Below, one piece after another: positions 26,988 to 36,273 of a stretch of 64,000 nt of DNA (the first letter of the stretch is position 1; each line of letters begins with the position of its first letter). The notes below the pieces were generated by a model. That model made no database searches, was not told the DNA's origin, and saw only the letters and a program-made list of their open reading frames with translations. The position numbers and the translations under genes are program-made. Source of the stretch: an uncultured Verrucomicrobiota bacterium (GTDB taxonomy: Bacteria; Verrucomicrobiota; Verrucomicrobiia; Opitutales; Opitutaceae). Location of the stretch: NCBI GenBank assembly GCA_903869675.1, contig CAIQAB010000010.1, positions 35,606 to 99,605 of the forward strand. The letters run 5' to 3'.

Positions 26988-28883
26988 TTAGGCGCGGCGG
27001 CGGCGGGAGACGACCAGGCCGAGGGCGGCGAGGCCGGCGAGGGCGGCGGCGGTGGCGGGCTCGGGGATGGCCTGGACGGTGAACTGGCTGAGGACGGCCG
27101 GGTTTTGCGCGGTGATGAGCGAGGGATTGGCGAGCAACTGGGCCTCGGTGTAGCTGGGGATGCCGTAGGTCGTGACCTTCAACTCACCGGTGATCGCATC
27201 GATCTCGAATTCATTCCAGCCAAAGGAGAAAGTCTGGAAGAAGGCCTCGTTGGTGAGCGGATAGGGCAGATTGCCGGCGGACACGGTGTAGTTGAACACC
27301 GAGGCGTCGAGGCCGGTGGGATCGAGCGCGCCGTAGAGCGGGTCGGAGGCGAGCTGGCCGTCGAGCAGCACCTGGAGCACGGCGTTGCGGGCGGCGAGGT
27401 TGGCGGTGACGAGGATGGCGTAGGCGGCGTTGCTGCGCTCGCCCTGGGTGGGGAGGGCGTTGATGGTGAGGTATTGGGAGAGATCGAGCACGCCGTAGCT
27501 GTAGAGGAGACCGAGGACGTTGGTGGTGCCGCCGGCGCCGTTGAGGCCGTAAAGCTGCTGGGCGTTGGCGAAGCCTTCCACGGTGGGGCCGAAGGGTTGT
27601 TCGTAACCGACGGAACCGGTGGTGATCTCCCAGGCGAGGGAGTGGGTGGAGGTGCCGGTGACGGGGTTGCCGTTGGAGGGGAACTTGAGGTCGTTCACGA
27701 CGCCGCCGTGGATATCGGCGGAGATGAAGACGGTATTTTGAATATTGTTATCCTTGATGAACTTCAGGAGGTCGGTGCGTTCCGCGTAGTAACCTTCGTA
27801 GCGGTCGCCGGCGCCGAGGGCGCCGAGTTGCTGGGCGGGCTCGGGCAGGGCGACGAACTTCCAGCGCACGCCGGTCTGCTGGGCGTCGAGGAGGTCGGAC
27901 TTGAGTTCGTTGAGCTGGGGCGCGCCGAGCAGGGTGCGGCCAGGGGCGTAGACTTGGGCGGCGACGGCGGAGTTGGAGGTGTCGATCTCGGTGTCGCGGA
28001 AGCTGCGGGCGTCCACCATCATGAGGCTGGCGTCCTGGCCGAAGCTGCGTTGGCGGTAGAGTTTATCCACGCCGTCGAGGCGGGTGTCGCCGGTGCCGGT
28101 CCAGGTTTCTTTGCGGATGGGGTTGTATTCGGTGAAGGCTTGGAGGCCGGCCTTGAACAGAGTGGAGGTGTTGATCAGGTCGGTGGCCGCGCCGGTGCCG
28201 GCGAAGCGCGAGTCGGACCCGATCAGGGCGCCGCCGGCGAAGTCGTTGGTCACCTCGTGGTCGTCGATCATGGCGAAGACGGAGGTGGAGGCGCGGAGGT
28301 CGCTGACGGAGTTGAGGCCGTTGGTGGCGGTGTAGACCTCCTGGTGTTTGGCGCGGTATTCGGCGATCGTGGTGGCCTGGCCGGCGACGGCGGTCGTGAC
28401 CTTGGAGGCGTCATCGGCGTAGATGGTGTCGCCGAGCGAGACCCAGAACGCGAGGTCGCGGGCGGGGACGTTTTTGACCGAGGGGTAGGAGGCGAGTTCG
28501 CCGCGCCAGTCGCCGGAGACGCCGAAGCGGAGGCCGTTGTAGCCGGAGGTGGCGAAGGTGCTGAACTTCCCGGTCAGGGAGGTGTTGGTGCTGTCGGTGG
28601 CCTTGTAGTAGTATTGGGTGCCGGGGGTGAGGCCGGAGAGGTCGGTTTTCACCGGCAGGGCGACGTCGGTGACGGTGGCCGTCGCGGACGTGACGAGATT
28701 GGTCAGGCCGGCGTCGCTGTAGAGATCGAAGGTGAGGGAGCCGAGGGTGTCGCTGCGCGCCCAAAGGACGCTGCTGGTGGCGGTCGTGTCGCCGGCGGCG
28801 ATGCCGTTGGGCAGGGCGGCGCGGGCGGAAAGTGCGGTCGCGAGGGCGGTCAGCACGAGGGCGGAGAGGCGAGGGAAACGCAT
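26988..28883 (-). CDS. PhoD-like alkaline phosphatase/phosphodiesterase with PEP-CTERM sorting signal
   Basis: Secreted metallophosphatase of the PhoD type (631 aa). The start at 28883 opens a signal peptide (MRFPRLSALVLTALATALSA). The N-terminal Fn3-like PhoD domain (LPNGIAAGDTTATSSVLWAR) precedes the metallophosphatase domain, with metal-binding blocks VSGDWRGE, LGDTIYADD, DDHEVTNDF and SADIHGGVVND. The C-terminus is a PEP-CTERM tail: IPEPATAAALAGLAALG, then VVSRRRRA. This predicts processing by an exosortase and retention at the surface or in extracellular polymer. It probably releases phosphate from phosphodiesters. A terminator follows the gene, and a GH20-like gene lies upstream on the same strand. 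Confidence 0.87.
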   Translation of the reverse strand: MRFPRLSALVLTALATALSARAALPNGIAAGDTTATSSVLWARSDTLGSLTFDLYSDAGLTNLVTSATATVTDVALPVKTDLSGLTPGTQYYYKATDSTNTSLTGKFSTFATSGYNGLRFGVSGDWRGELASYPSVKNVPARDLAFWVSLGDTIYADDASKVTTAVAGQATTIAEYRAKHQEVYTATNGLNSVSDLRASTSVFAMIDDHEVTNDFAGGALIGSDSRFAGTGAATDLINTSTLFKAGLQAFTEYNPIRKETWTGTGDTRLDGVDKLYRQRSFGQDASLMMVDARSFRDTEIDTSNSAVAAQVYAPGRTLLGAPQLNELKSDLLDAQQTGVRWKFVALPEPAQQLGALGAGDRYEGYYAERTDLLKFIKDNNIQNTVFISADIHGGVVNDLKFPSNGNPVTGTSTHSLAWEITTGSVGYEQPFGPTVEGFANAQQLYGLNGAGGTTNVLGLLYSYGVLDLSQYLTINALPTQGERSNAAYAILVTANLAARNAVLQVLLDGQLASDPLYGALDPTGLDASVFNYTVSAGNLPYPLTNEAFFQTFSFGWNEFEIDAITGELKVTTYGIPSYTEAQLLANPSLITAQNPAVLSQFTVQAIPEPATAAALAGLAALGLVVSRRRRA

Positions 28884-29060
28884 GGGAATGAGTGGATACG
28901 GGTTGGAAGGCACCGGACGCACCGAGCACAAAGGCGGGGGCGGCGCGGTCAAACGGGCCGGGTGACAAATTCATGATTTTCAGGTGAAAACCACGTGGCG
29001 AAGCTTCGCCCGAGTCCGGCGGGCGGGACGAAGACAAACGGACGGAAGGCGCCGGCAGGG

Positions 29061-31058
29061 TCAGGCAGCCGAACCGGGGGAGTTGAAATCGAGGGCGAGG
29101 ACGGCGGTGTTGGTGGTCCAGTCGATCTTGGGCCAGCCGGATGACGGGGCCGGAGCACCGAGCCGGTGGCGGGTGCGGAGAGGGAGGTGTTGGCGGGTGG
29201 CGACGCCGTCGGTCAGCTCGATGTGGCTGACGGCGAATTCGCCCAGGCAGCGGGCGGCGATGCGCAGCGGGGCGTCGGGATTCCCGACGGGGACGGCGAA
29301 TTCGAAACGCAACCGCGGCGTGCGCGGGCGGGCGGCGGCGGCGCGGAATTCGATCAGGACGCGGGCGTGGAGTTCGCGCCAGACCGGCGGCGCGGCGGGG
29401 GCGGCGGAATCGGCGAGGAGTTGCTCGACCACGACTTTTTGGTGGCAGGGGGCGAAGTGGTGGAGGGTGAAGCGGAGCGTCCAGCGGCCGCAGACGGGCG
29501 AGGCGCGGAAGGCGCGGGAGGGGACGCGAACGGCGACGCGCAGCCAGGCTTGGAGGGCGCGGAGTCGGGCGGAGTCGGCGCGAAGTAGGGCGGCGTTGGG
29601 CGAGGCGGCGAAAGTCGCCGCCGGGCGCGAGGCGGTCCACATCGCGAGGGCGGCGGCGCGGGCGGCGGGCAGGCGGGCGGCGAAGACGACGCAGGCCTCG
29701 GTCAAGGCCAGCGGCTTGAGGGCCGAGGCGGGATCGCTGGAGACCTGGCGGCGGAGCCGGTGGACGTGGCCGGCGGTCGTGCGCACGAAGGCGTCGCGGG
29801 CGGCGAGATAGGCCTGGAAACGTGCGGTGGCGCGCAGAAAGCCGAAGGACGAAGCCCGAAGGACGAAGGGGTCGGCGGCGAGTCGCCCGAGGGCGCGGGC
29901 GGCGCGGGCGTGGGGGGCGGGGCTCTCGCGGCGGGGGCCGACGACATCCCAGCGGGAGTTGATCTCCCAGCGGGAATTGCCGACGAAGGCGTGGGCGTCG
30001 GTCGCGAGCAGCCTCCGCGCGAGCGAACGGGCGGAGGCGGTGCCGAGGGCGGGTTCGGCGCGGCGGAGGCCGGCGGCGAGCAGGGCGGCGGGGTCGTCGG
30101 GCGCGGCGGGGGTCAACCAAAGGCTCGCGGCGGCGGCGGACAGGAGGGTCGTGGCCGGCAGGGCGAGGCGGTGGGGTTCCCAGCTGGTGACGAGGTAGCC
30201 GGCGGCGCGGGTGGCGAGGGCGCGGCGGTGCCAGGAGGCGAGGTTTTGGAGGCGGTCGGTCCAGACCGGGGCGGACTCGTGGCGGAAGGCGCCGTTCATC
30301 GGGCAGGCCCAGTGGGCGATCCCGGCGGCGGAAAGCGCGGGGGCCAGGTCGTATTCGGAAAAGCCATATAACTCCATCCGCGGGCGGCGGCCGAACGGGT
30401 GGTAATACCAGTCGTAGGCGGAAAGCGCGGGATACGGGGCGAGGAGGGGGATGGTTTCGGGCAGGAGGGCGAGCATGTCGGCCCAGAATCCGAGGCGCAG
30501 GCCGCGCCGGGCGGCGGCGGCGGCGTGGAGGCGGGCGACGTGACGGGCGAAGTGGGCGGCGAGGCCGGCCTCGGCGACCTCGGCGCGGGAGAGCGGGTGT
30601 TTGCCAAGGTGGAAACTCTCGTCGAGGCCGGCGTGGATCTCGCCGGCGGTGCAGAGCGGGGCGAGGTCGCGGAAGAGTTTTTCGACCAGCTCGGGCGTGC
30701 GCGGGTGGAGCGGGCAGATCTGGCCGGTCGGCAGGGCGGCGCCGGAGACGGGGTCGCGGAGTTCGTTCAGGTCACGCCACGCCGGGGTTTTGATAAGATA
30801 CTGGGTGTGCCCGAGGAGGTTGGCGATGGGCACGGTTTTGATGCCGCAAGCGGCGGCGGTGGCCACTAGTTTTTCGAGATCGCGCCAGGCGTAGGCATCG
30901 GCGCGGGCCACGCCGGGCAGGGAGGGGTAGTCAACGGCGTCCTCGAGGTGCAGATAGAGGCGGTCGTAGCCCCATTCGGCGTAGCGGGGGAGGAGGCCGA
31001 GGAGGTGGTCGAGGCGTTCGACTTGGCGGGCGAGGTCCCACTGGAAGGCGCGAAGCAT
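29061..31058 (-). CDS. GH20-like TIM-barrel protein (family 20 hexosaminidase-like)
   Basis: 665-residue protein. Its N-terminal half resembles the TIM barrel of GH20 beta-N-acetylhexosaminidases: strand-1 block MLRAFQWDLARQ, YDRLYLHLEDAVDYPSL, VPIANLLGHTQYLIK and IHAGLDESFHLG. The last carries an Asp-Glu pair like the GH20 catalytic DE, but with LDES in place of the usual GDE context. No signal peptide is seen, so it may be cytoplasmic. The C-terminal half is extremely Ala/Arg-rich and unrecognised. An in-frame ATG six codons upstream is possible. A terminator at 31068-31112 separates it from the TonB receptor gene upstream. Confidence 0.6.
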   Translation of the reverse strand: MLRAFQWDLARQVERLDHLLGLLPRYAEWGYDRLYLHLEDAVDYPSLPGVARADAYAWRDLEKLVATAAACGIKTVPIANLLGHTQYLIKTPAWRDLNELRDPVSGAALPTGQICPLHPRTPELVEKLFRDLAPLCTAGEIHAGLDESFHLGKHPLSRAEVAEAGLAAHFARHVARLHAAAAARRGLRLGFWADMLALLPETIPLLAPYPALSAYDWYYHPFGRRPRMELYGFSEYDLAPALSAAGIAHWACPMNGAFRHESAPVWTDRLQNLASWHRRALATRAAGYLVTSWEPHRLALPATTLLSAAAASLWLTPAAPDDPAALLAAGLRRAEPALGTASARSLARRLLATDAHAFVGNSRWEINSRWDVVGPRRESPAPHARAARALGRLAADPFVLRASSFGFLRATARFQAYLAARDAFVRTTAGHVHRLRRQVSSDPASALKPLALTEACVVFAARLPAARAAALAMWTASRPAATFAASPNAALLRADSARLRALQAWLRVAVRVPSRAFRASPVCGRWTLRFTLHHFAPCHQKVVVEQLLADSAAPAAPPVWRELHARVLIEFRAAAARPRTPRLRFEFAVPVGNPDAPLRIAARCLGEFAVSHIELTDGVATRQHLPLRTRHRLGAPAPSSGWPKIDWTTNTAVLALDFNSPGSAA

Positions 31059-31067
31059 GCGAATAGA

Positions 31068-31112
31068 CCAAAACAACTCCGCCCGCGCTGTCGAGGGACG
31101 GCGCGGGCGGAG
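31068..31112 (-). terminator. Strong Rho-independent terminator of the TonB receptor gene
   Basis: A perfect 12-bp stem (31077-31088 with 31101-31112, 12-base loop) is followed on the minus strand by TTGTTTTGG. It stops transcription of the receptor gene before the GH20-like gene. Confidence 0.85.
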
Positions 31113-31149
31113 CGGGAACCGGCGAACGCCGGGAGAACGTATCGATTGC

Positions 31150-33894
31150 TTAGAACTTGTAGGAAACGTCGACGTAGAACTGACGGCCGATGGAGCCGTA
31201 GGTGCCGGTATCGACGTTCGAATCGGTGTTCACGGTTGGATCGAGCGGGCCGAAGCGGTTGAACAGGTTGTTCACACCGAAGGTTACTTTCAGGCCCGAG
31301 AGGTAACGTATGCCCTTGGGCACTTGATACGATACGGCGCTATCGATGGAGTGGTAGGGTTTGATGTGGGAGTTGTCCTCAAAGCCATCGAGGCCGGGGA
31401 TATAGCGCCAACCAACCATGAAGGAGTAGTCGGAGATGCTGTAGTCGAGGGAGGTGTAGGACTGCCAGTCGGGGAGGGTGCCGTTCAGGTAGGACGACTT
31501 GCCGGCGTAATCCTCAGCCTTGTCGCCGGGGAGGATGGCAGTCTCGTAGGAGATGTAGATGCCGACATTCGTATTGAGGGTAAACACGCCCGCGCCCTCG
31601 GTATCGAAAACGTAGGTGCCGGCGACGTCGAAGCCTTGGATATCCACGCTGGAGAGGTTGGCGAGGGGGTTGGTGAGGTAGACGTCGTCGGGCACGTCCG
31701 AGAGTTGGCCCGGAGCGGTGACTTTATCGCCGTTGAAGCCGTTCAGGCGGACGAGGTCGGCGTAGCTGGAGGCTGCGCCCTTGGTCTCGACGTCTTGGAG
31801 GATATCGATGTCGGGCACGCGGCTCACCAGACCGTCCTGCTTGATGCGGAAGTAGTCCACCGAGACCTTCAGGCCTTTGATGCTTTCCGGGGAGAGAACA
31901 AAGCCGATGGTGTAGTTCTGGGACTCAGCGGGAGCGAGGTCGGGGTTGGAACTGGAACGGGAGTTCGATTGATAGCTATCCACAACCGAGAGGCTGGGAT
32001 CTGCCGGTGTAAGGCCTCCGGGCGTCGAGTAACCAACGCTAGCGGGACCGTTGATTTGATAGAGCGTGGGTGCTACGAAAGACTCCGAATACGTGCCACG
32101 AAGGGCGAAGGAGTCATTGAATGGCAGGTAGCGTAAGGTGAGCTTCGGGACAATGGGGTCTTGATTGTCGCTATACTGCTCAAGCCGGGCTGCTCCGCTG
32201 ACTTCCAAGTAATGGGCAGCGGGAGCATTCTTCAGCAAAGGAACACGGATCTCGGTGAAGAAGGAATGGATATCGCGGGAAGCACTGAAGGGCTGCAGGG
32301 AGGTGGCGCCAAGCCAGCCGAGATTGCCTTCAGCGTCGGGCTGGCTGAGCGGGTCGGCATTGGCATGAAGTTCCTCGTGACGGGTTTCGCCGCCCAGAGC
32401 CATATCGAGATCGCCGGCGGGCAGAGTCAGGAGAGTCCCGTAGAACTTCACGTCGCCGCCGCCGAGGGTGCTCTGGAAGGAACCGTAGGCGGTGCCGATG
32501 GCGCCGGAGGACTCGACTGCGCCGGGGGCCTGCTCGCGGGCGAAGAAGTTGATCAAACCGCTGTCAACGGCTGCTTGAAGTTTATCCAAATTAACCACGC
32601 CAGGATTCTGGTAATCTTGATCTGCGCGGCTGTAATTGCCGGCGACGGACCAGTGCCAGGTATCCGAGAGTTTGCCTTCCACTCCTAGCACGCCGCGGTA
32701 GGCTTCGGTCTCGGTGTTATAGGCTCGAGGGTGCTCGATGAAGCGGTTGCGACCTTTCACTTTTTCATCGAACGGATTACCATTTTCGCCGGCCTCGAAG
32801 TTGAGCGACAGGGGCTGGCCGTTGATCTGAGAGGCGGTGCTGGTTTTGACTGCCAGTATATCACCGAAGAGTTTTACGCGGTCGTTGAACTCGTGGGAGA
32901 AGGCGGAGGTGACGCCGGAGCGTTCGTTGGCGATAATCTGGGTGACGTAGCGGGCGAGGTTGAAATTCAAGACCTGCTGACCGGCGGTATTGGGGCCACC
33001 GTAGGTGCCATCGGCCACTAGATCGGCAGCGGGCAGGCCTCCCGGGACGACGGTAGGAGTATTAACAGAAGGGCTCAGCAGGTAGAAGTCGCCGCCAATA
33101 TTGACCGAACCGGCGAAGGTGGCGGTGCCGTAGGTTTCGGCGGAGTAGGGGCGCTCGTAGTTGAAAACCGGATCCTGATTGGCGAATTCAGCGGCCACGG
33201 TGATCTTGGTTTTGCCGTCAGTGACGCCGCCAACTGCGTAGACGGAGCGCTCGATGGCATTGCCTTTGTTGTCGGTCCAAGCGTAGCGACCACCCACCTC
33301 GAGGCCGTCGTAGTCGTCCTTCATCAGGACGTTGATCACGCCGGAGACGGCGTCGGTGCCGTAGATCGCGGAAGCGCCATCCGGCAGGACTTCGATGGAT
33401 TTGACGGCGGCGAAGGGCACTAAATTCACATCGGTGAACATCAGGCCGCCGCTGGCGCCGACGGGGGCGTAGGCCATGCGCCGGCCATTGAAGAGAACCA
33501 GAGTGGCGGCGTTGCGCAGGGCGAGCTGGGTGCCGCCATTGGTCGAGCCGCTGCCCACGTTGGCGTTGGCCGTGCCAAGGTTTCCGTTGCCCGAAAGCTG
33601 CGGGACGCGACGGCGGAGGGCGTCACCGATGTTCGAGCGGCTGGATGCGGAGTTAACTTGATCTGCGCTGATCGAAATGACGGGAATCGCGACGGCATCC
33701 GCCGCGAAGGGAAGGTAGGATCCGGTGACCTCGACTGGTTCCAAAGTTAAGACCTGATCGGCAGGAGCAGGCGCAGCCGGCGGGACCGCGGCCGGCGAAC
33801 TGGAGTCAGCCGCCAGGAGCAGGCTGGCGGTGGGGATGGAAACGGCGAGGCAGCCGGCCTTCCATCGTTTGTTGGAGATGCGGGGGGATTTCAT
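31150..33894 (-). CDS. TonB-dependent outer-membrane receptor
   Basis: 914-residue outer-membrane receptor. It has an N-terminal signal peptide region (about 1-29), a TonB-box-like segment LEPVEVTGSYL, a plug domain (IGDALRRRVPQLSGNGNLGT, VLFNGRRMAYAP, IEVLPDGASAIYGTDAVSGV) and a ~700-residue beta-barrel ending in the aromatic C-terminal strand YVDVSYKF. The plug resembles receptors that import oligosaccharides or other large ligands in Verrucomicrobia and gamma-proteobacteria. The substrate is unknown. A long AT-rich leader region (33895-34238) lies upstream and a strong terminator follows, so it is probably a single-gene transcript. Confidence 0.93.
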   Translation of the reverse strand: MKSPRISNKRWKAGCLAVSIPTASLLLAADSSSPAAVPPAAPAPADQVLTLEPVEVTGSYLPFAADAVAIPVISISADQVNSASSRSNIGDALRRRVPQLSGNGNLGTANANVGSGSTNGGTQLALRNAATLVLFNGRRMAYAPVGASGGLMFTDVNLVPFAAVKSIEVLPDGASAIYGTDAVSGVINVLMKDDYDGLEVGGRYAWTDNKGNAIERSVYAVGGVTDGKTKITVAAEFANQDPVFNYERPYSAETYGTATFAGSVNIGGDFYLLSPSVNTPTVVPGGLPAADLVADGTYGGPNTAGQQVLNFNLARYVTQIIANERSGVTSAFSHEFNDRVKLFGDILAVKTSTASQINGQPLSLNFEAGENGNPFDEKVKGRNRFIEHPRAYNTETEAYRGVLGVEGKLSDTWHWSVAGNYSRADQDYQNPGVVNLDKLQAAVDSGLINFFAREQAPGAVESSGAIGTAYGSFQSTLGGGDVKFYGTLLTLPAGDLDMALGGETRHEELHANADPLSQPDAEGNLGWLGATSLQPFSASRDIHSFFTEIRVPLLKNAPAAHYLEVSGAARLEQYSDNQDPIVPKLTLRYLPFNDSFALRGTYSESFVAPTLYQINGPASVGYSTPGGLTPADPSLSVVDSYQSNSRSSSNPDLAPAESQNYTIGFVLSPESIKGLKVSVDYFRIKQDGLVSRVPDIDILQDVETKGAASSYADLVRLNGFNGDKVTAPGQLSDVPDDVYLTNPLANLSSVDIQGFDVAGTYVFDTEGAGVFTLNTNVGIYISYETAILPGDKAEDYAGKSSYLNGTLPDWQSYTSLDYSISDYSFMVGWRYIPGLDGFEDNSHIKPYHSIDSAVSYQVPKGIRYLSGLKVTFGVNNLFNRFGPLDPTVNTDSNVDTGTYGSIGRQFYVDVSYKF

Positions 33895-34558
33895 AGGTGC
33901 GTTTTTGTTTTTTTGGTTTGGGTTAGGGGCAGACGCTGCATCTGATTGTCACTCTAATGTAACGACTGCAGGCGGATAAATGTCAGGCTTTTTCTCTTTG
34001 TTGACTGGCCGCAACAGCGGGAATTTCTTCATGTTAACTGTTGTTAAATAATATTTTAATAAATATTAAAAACGGCTTATTTATTGAGTTTTTAACATAT
34101 ATTTTACGTATAATTTACGGGGAACAGGAATGATGGTATTGTCCTTTGCATAAAACAGTTCGCGGGCAGTGCTAAAACTGGTCGCTCCGGATAAGATTTA
34201 AGGTGAGTAAAAAAGTTAAGCTAATGTCGTGCCATAAGTCAGTCGTCGGTGTTGCCTGCCGGTGGATACGAAGCGGGCGAAAGTGTGCGGAGGCGAAGGT
34301 GGAGTGACTCCTGGCGTTGCCGGGCCGAGGGGCCGTTCTGTATGGTTCGGGCCAGGTTTCGGTCGTGTGGACTGCCGATTCGTGGATAAATGCGTTGAAG
34401 ATACTCGCGCGGTCGGCGCCGCCGTCGGAGCCTAGTTGGGCCTCTTGGATTGCTGCAGCAACGGCCCACCAACTGCCTTGCGAGGCCGTGCGCGAGTTCG
34501 GCGCTGGCTGGCCCCGTCTCAGGCCCGAAGCTGGTTGTTTCCTTTTGGGAAATGGGGG
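33895..34558. other. Gene-free 664-base region with an AT-rich core
   Basis: Bases about 34020-34130 are strikingly AT-rich against a GC-rich chromosome, with runs of TTTTAATAAATATTAAAA type. TTAAC (34034-34038) and GTTAA (34043-34047) form an inverted repeat with a 4-base spacer. On the minus strand the receptor's leader could form a CTGCA...TGCAG hairpin (33965-34000). This is probably the promoter and regulator-binding region of the receptor gene. From 34239 to 34558 the composition returns to normal; open frames exist on both strands but none has family content, so I call no gene. Confidence 0.55.
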
Positions 34559-35260
34559 TCACCGAGCCCCGAATAGCGCGGTGCCAACTCGCACGCAGGT
34601 GCTGCCGGCCGCGACCGCCAGTTCGAGGTCGCCGCTCATGCCCATGGACAGTTCGGGCAGCGCGTGGCCGGAGCGACTGGCTAGGGTGTCGCGAAGCTCG
34701 CGCAAGTTGGCAAAGGTGCGGCGCGCCAGTTCGGCGGTTTCATCTGGAGTGGTGCCTAGCGGGGCAATGGTCATGAGGCCCTCCACGCGCAAGCCCGTGC
34801 AGCCGCAGGCGGTGTCGAGCAGGCGGGGGGCATCTTCCAGCTCAGCCCCGAATTTAGCGGGGTCGCGCCCGGCGTTGATTTGAAGCAGGACGGCGAGTCG
34901 CCGACCGCTTTCGGTGGTGGCGCGGTCGAGGTGCCGGGCGAGTTTTTCCGAATCGACGCTCTGGATGCAGTCAAAAGTCTCGGCGGCAAGGCGGGCCTTA
35001 TTGCTCTGGAGGTGGCCGATGAGTTCCCACTGCAGGGCGGCGGGGGCAGCCGGACGTTTGGCCGCGGCCTCTTGAACCCGATTTTCCGCGACCGCCCGGA
35101 AGCCTCGGCGAGCGGCATGGCTGGCCGCTTCGGCTGGGTGGGTCTTAGTCACTGGCAGCAGGCGAACGGCGTTGGCCGGGCGGCCGGCGGCGCGGCAGGC
35201 CGCGGCGATGCGCGCCTCGACCTCGTCGGCACGCAAACAGAATTCTTCATAGGTAAGCAT
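34559..35260 (-). CDS. YggS/PLPBP family pyridoxal-phosphate homeostasis protein
   Basis: Cytoplasmic PLP-binding protein (233 aa) that buffers free PLP and affects amino-acid metabolism. The PLP Lys is in LLPVTKTHPAEA near residue 38. Other family blocks are ENRVQEAAAK, LQWELIGHLQSNKAR (the signature H.iG.lQ.NK), LRVEGLMTIAP, LSMGMSGDLELAVAAGST and VRVGTALFG. It is divergent from a LysR gene, with 79 bases between. Confidence 0.95.
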   Translation of the reverse strand: MLTYEEFCLRADEVEARIAAACRAAGRPANAVRLLPVTKTHPAEAASHAARRGFRAVAENRVQEAAAKRPAAPAALQWELIGHLQSNKARLAAETFDCIQSVDSEKLARHLDRATTESGRRLAVLLQINAGRDPAKFGAELEDAPRLLDTACGCTGLRVEGLMTIAPLGTTPDETAELARRTFANLRELRDTLASRSGHALPELSMGMSGDLELAVAAGSTCVRVGTALFGAR

Positions 35261-35339
35261 GGGAAAGAGGATGTTTTATCGGTTGCAGCCGAATAAGCTG
35301 TATTTATAGCTAACCGACCTTTTGGGCCGCGTCCATCTC

Positions 35340-36242
35340 ATGCAAATCGACAACTTCAAAATCTTCGCCGACCTCGTAGAGACGAAGAGCTTCTCCAAGG
35401 CAGCCAAGATCAATGGGATCACTCAATCAGCGGTCAGCCAGCAGGCGCGCGCGATGGAGAAACATTTCAAGGCGCTTCTGATCGATCGCAGCCAGAAGCA
35501 ATTTCAGCTCACCCGTGAGGGCTATCAGGTTTACGAATCGGCCAAGGAAATCCTGCACACCTACGACAAACTGGAGAGCGATTTGCAGGAATTAAAAAAG
35601 GTAATCAGCGGCACGATTCGGATCTCAACGATCTACTCGATCGGGTTGCACGAGTTGCCGCCCTACATTAAAAAATTTCTGCACGATTACCCTTCGGTCA
35701 ATGTGCGGATCGAATACCGGCGCAGTAACCTCGTTTACGAGGATATCCTGCATAACTCGGTCGACTTCGGTTTGGTGGCCTTTCCCCAGAAGCAGCGTCA
35801 GATCGAGATCCTGCCTTTTCGTAATGACCGGCTTGTGTTGATCACGTCGCCGCAGCATCCCTTGGCCAAGCGTGCCACGGTGGCGGTGGCTGAACTTGCT
35901 GGGCATAAATTCATCGGTTTCGACCCCGACATACCCACCCGCAAGGCAGTCGATCACATTTTTCGCGAACATAAGTTGGAGAACTGCGAACCCGTGATGG
36001 AGTTCGACAACATTGAGACGGTGAAGCGGGCGGTTGAGATTGATCACGGCATCGCCATCGTTCCCCAGGCCACGGTGCAGCAGGAGGTGCGGGGCGGGAC
36101 GCTGGCGATGCTCTCGCTCAAGGGTAAGGAGTTTACCCGTCCGCTCGCCATTTTGCACCGCAAGGGGCGGGTTCTCACCCCGGCTATGCGGAAATTCATC
36201 GAGACGCTGGCACTTGATCTCGGATCCTCCTCGGCTGAGTAG
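35340..36242 (+). CDS. LysR family transcriptional regulator
   Basis: 300-residue LysR-type regulator. The N-terminal winged helix-turn-helix is FADLVETKSFSKAAKINGIT followed by QSAVSQQARAMEKHF. The effector domain resembles CysB/CbbR-like sensors (PSVNVRIEYRRSNLVYEDIL, VDFGLVAFP, GIAIVPQATVQQEVRGGTL). The ATG at 35340 is chosen; a TTG 6 codons upstream adds nothing recognisable. It is divergent from yggS and followed by murJ at 31 bases. The target genes are unknown. Confidence 0.93.
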   Translation: MQIDNFKIFADLVETKSFSKAAKINGITQSAVSQQARAMEKHFKALLIDRSQKQFQLTREGYQVYESAKEILHTYDKLESDLQELKKVISGTIRISTIYSIGLHELPPYIKKFLHDYPSVNVRIEYRRSNLVYEDILHNSVDFGLVAFPQKQRQIEILPFRNDRLVLITSPQHPLAKRATVAVAELAGHKFIGFDPDIPTRKAVDHIFREHKLENCEPVMEFDNIETVKRAVEIDHGIAIVPQATVQQEVRGGTLAMLSLKGKEFTRPLAILHRKGRVLTPAMRKFIETLALDLGSSSAE

Positions 36243-36273
36243 GGCGGCGCGGGAGACGGTGGCTTTGAAACCA

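Noticed and set aside
27105..28976. A 623-codon open frame on the + strand antisense to the PhoD-like gene
   Set aside because: Gly/Val/Glu-rich composition is the usual shadow of a high-GC gene; the minus strand encodes a complete phosphatase with a signal peptide and sorting tail. The same holds for long antisense frames over the GH2, exolyase, tex and U32 genes.
28997..29010. GGCGAAGCTTCGCC palindrome between the GH20-like and PhoD-like genes
   Set aside because: A perfect 14-base palindrome, but single copy and not followed by a T-run; chance in GC-rich DNA cannot be excluded, so it is not listed as an operator.
34239..34883. Open frames of about 100-190 codons on both strands before and across yggS
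   Set aside because: Arg/Ser/Pro-rich with no family content, and one lies antisense to the clear yggS gene.
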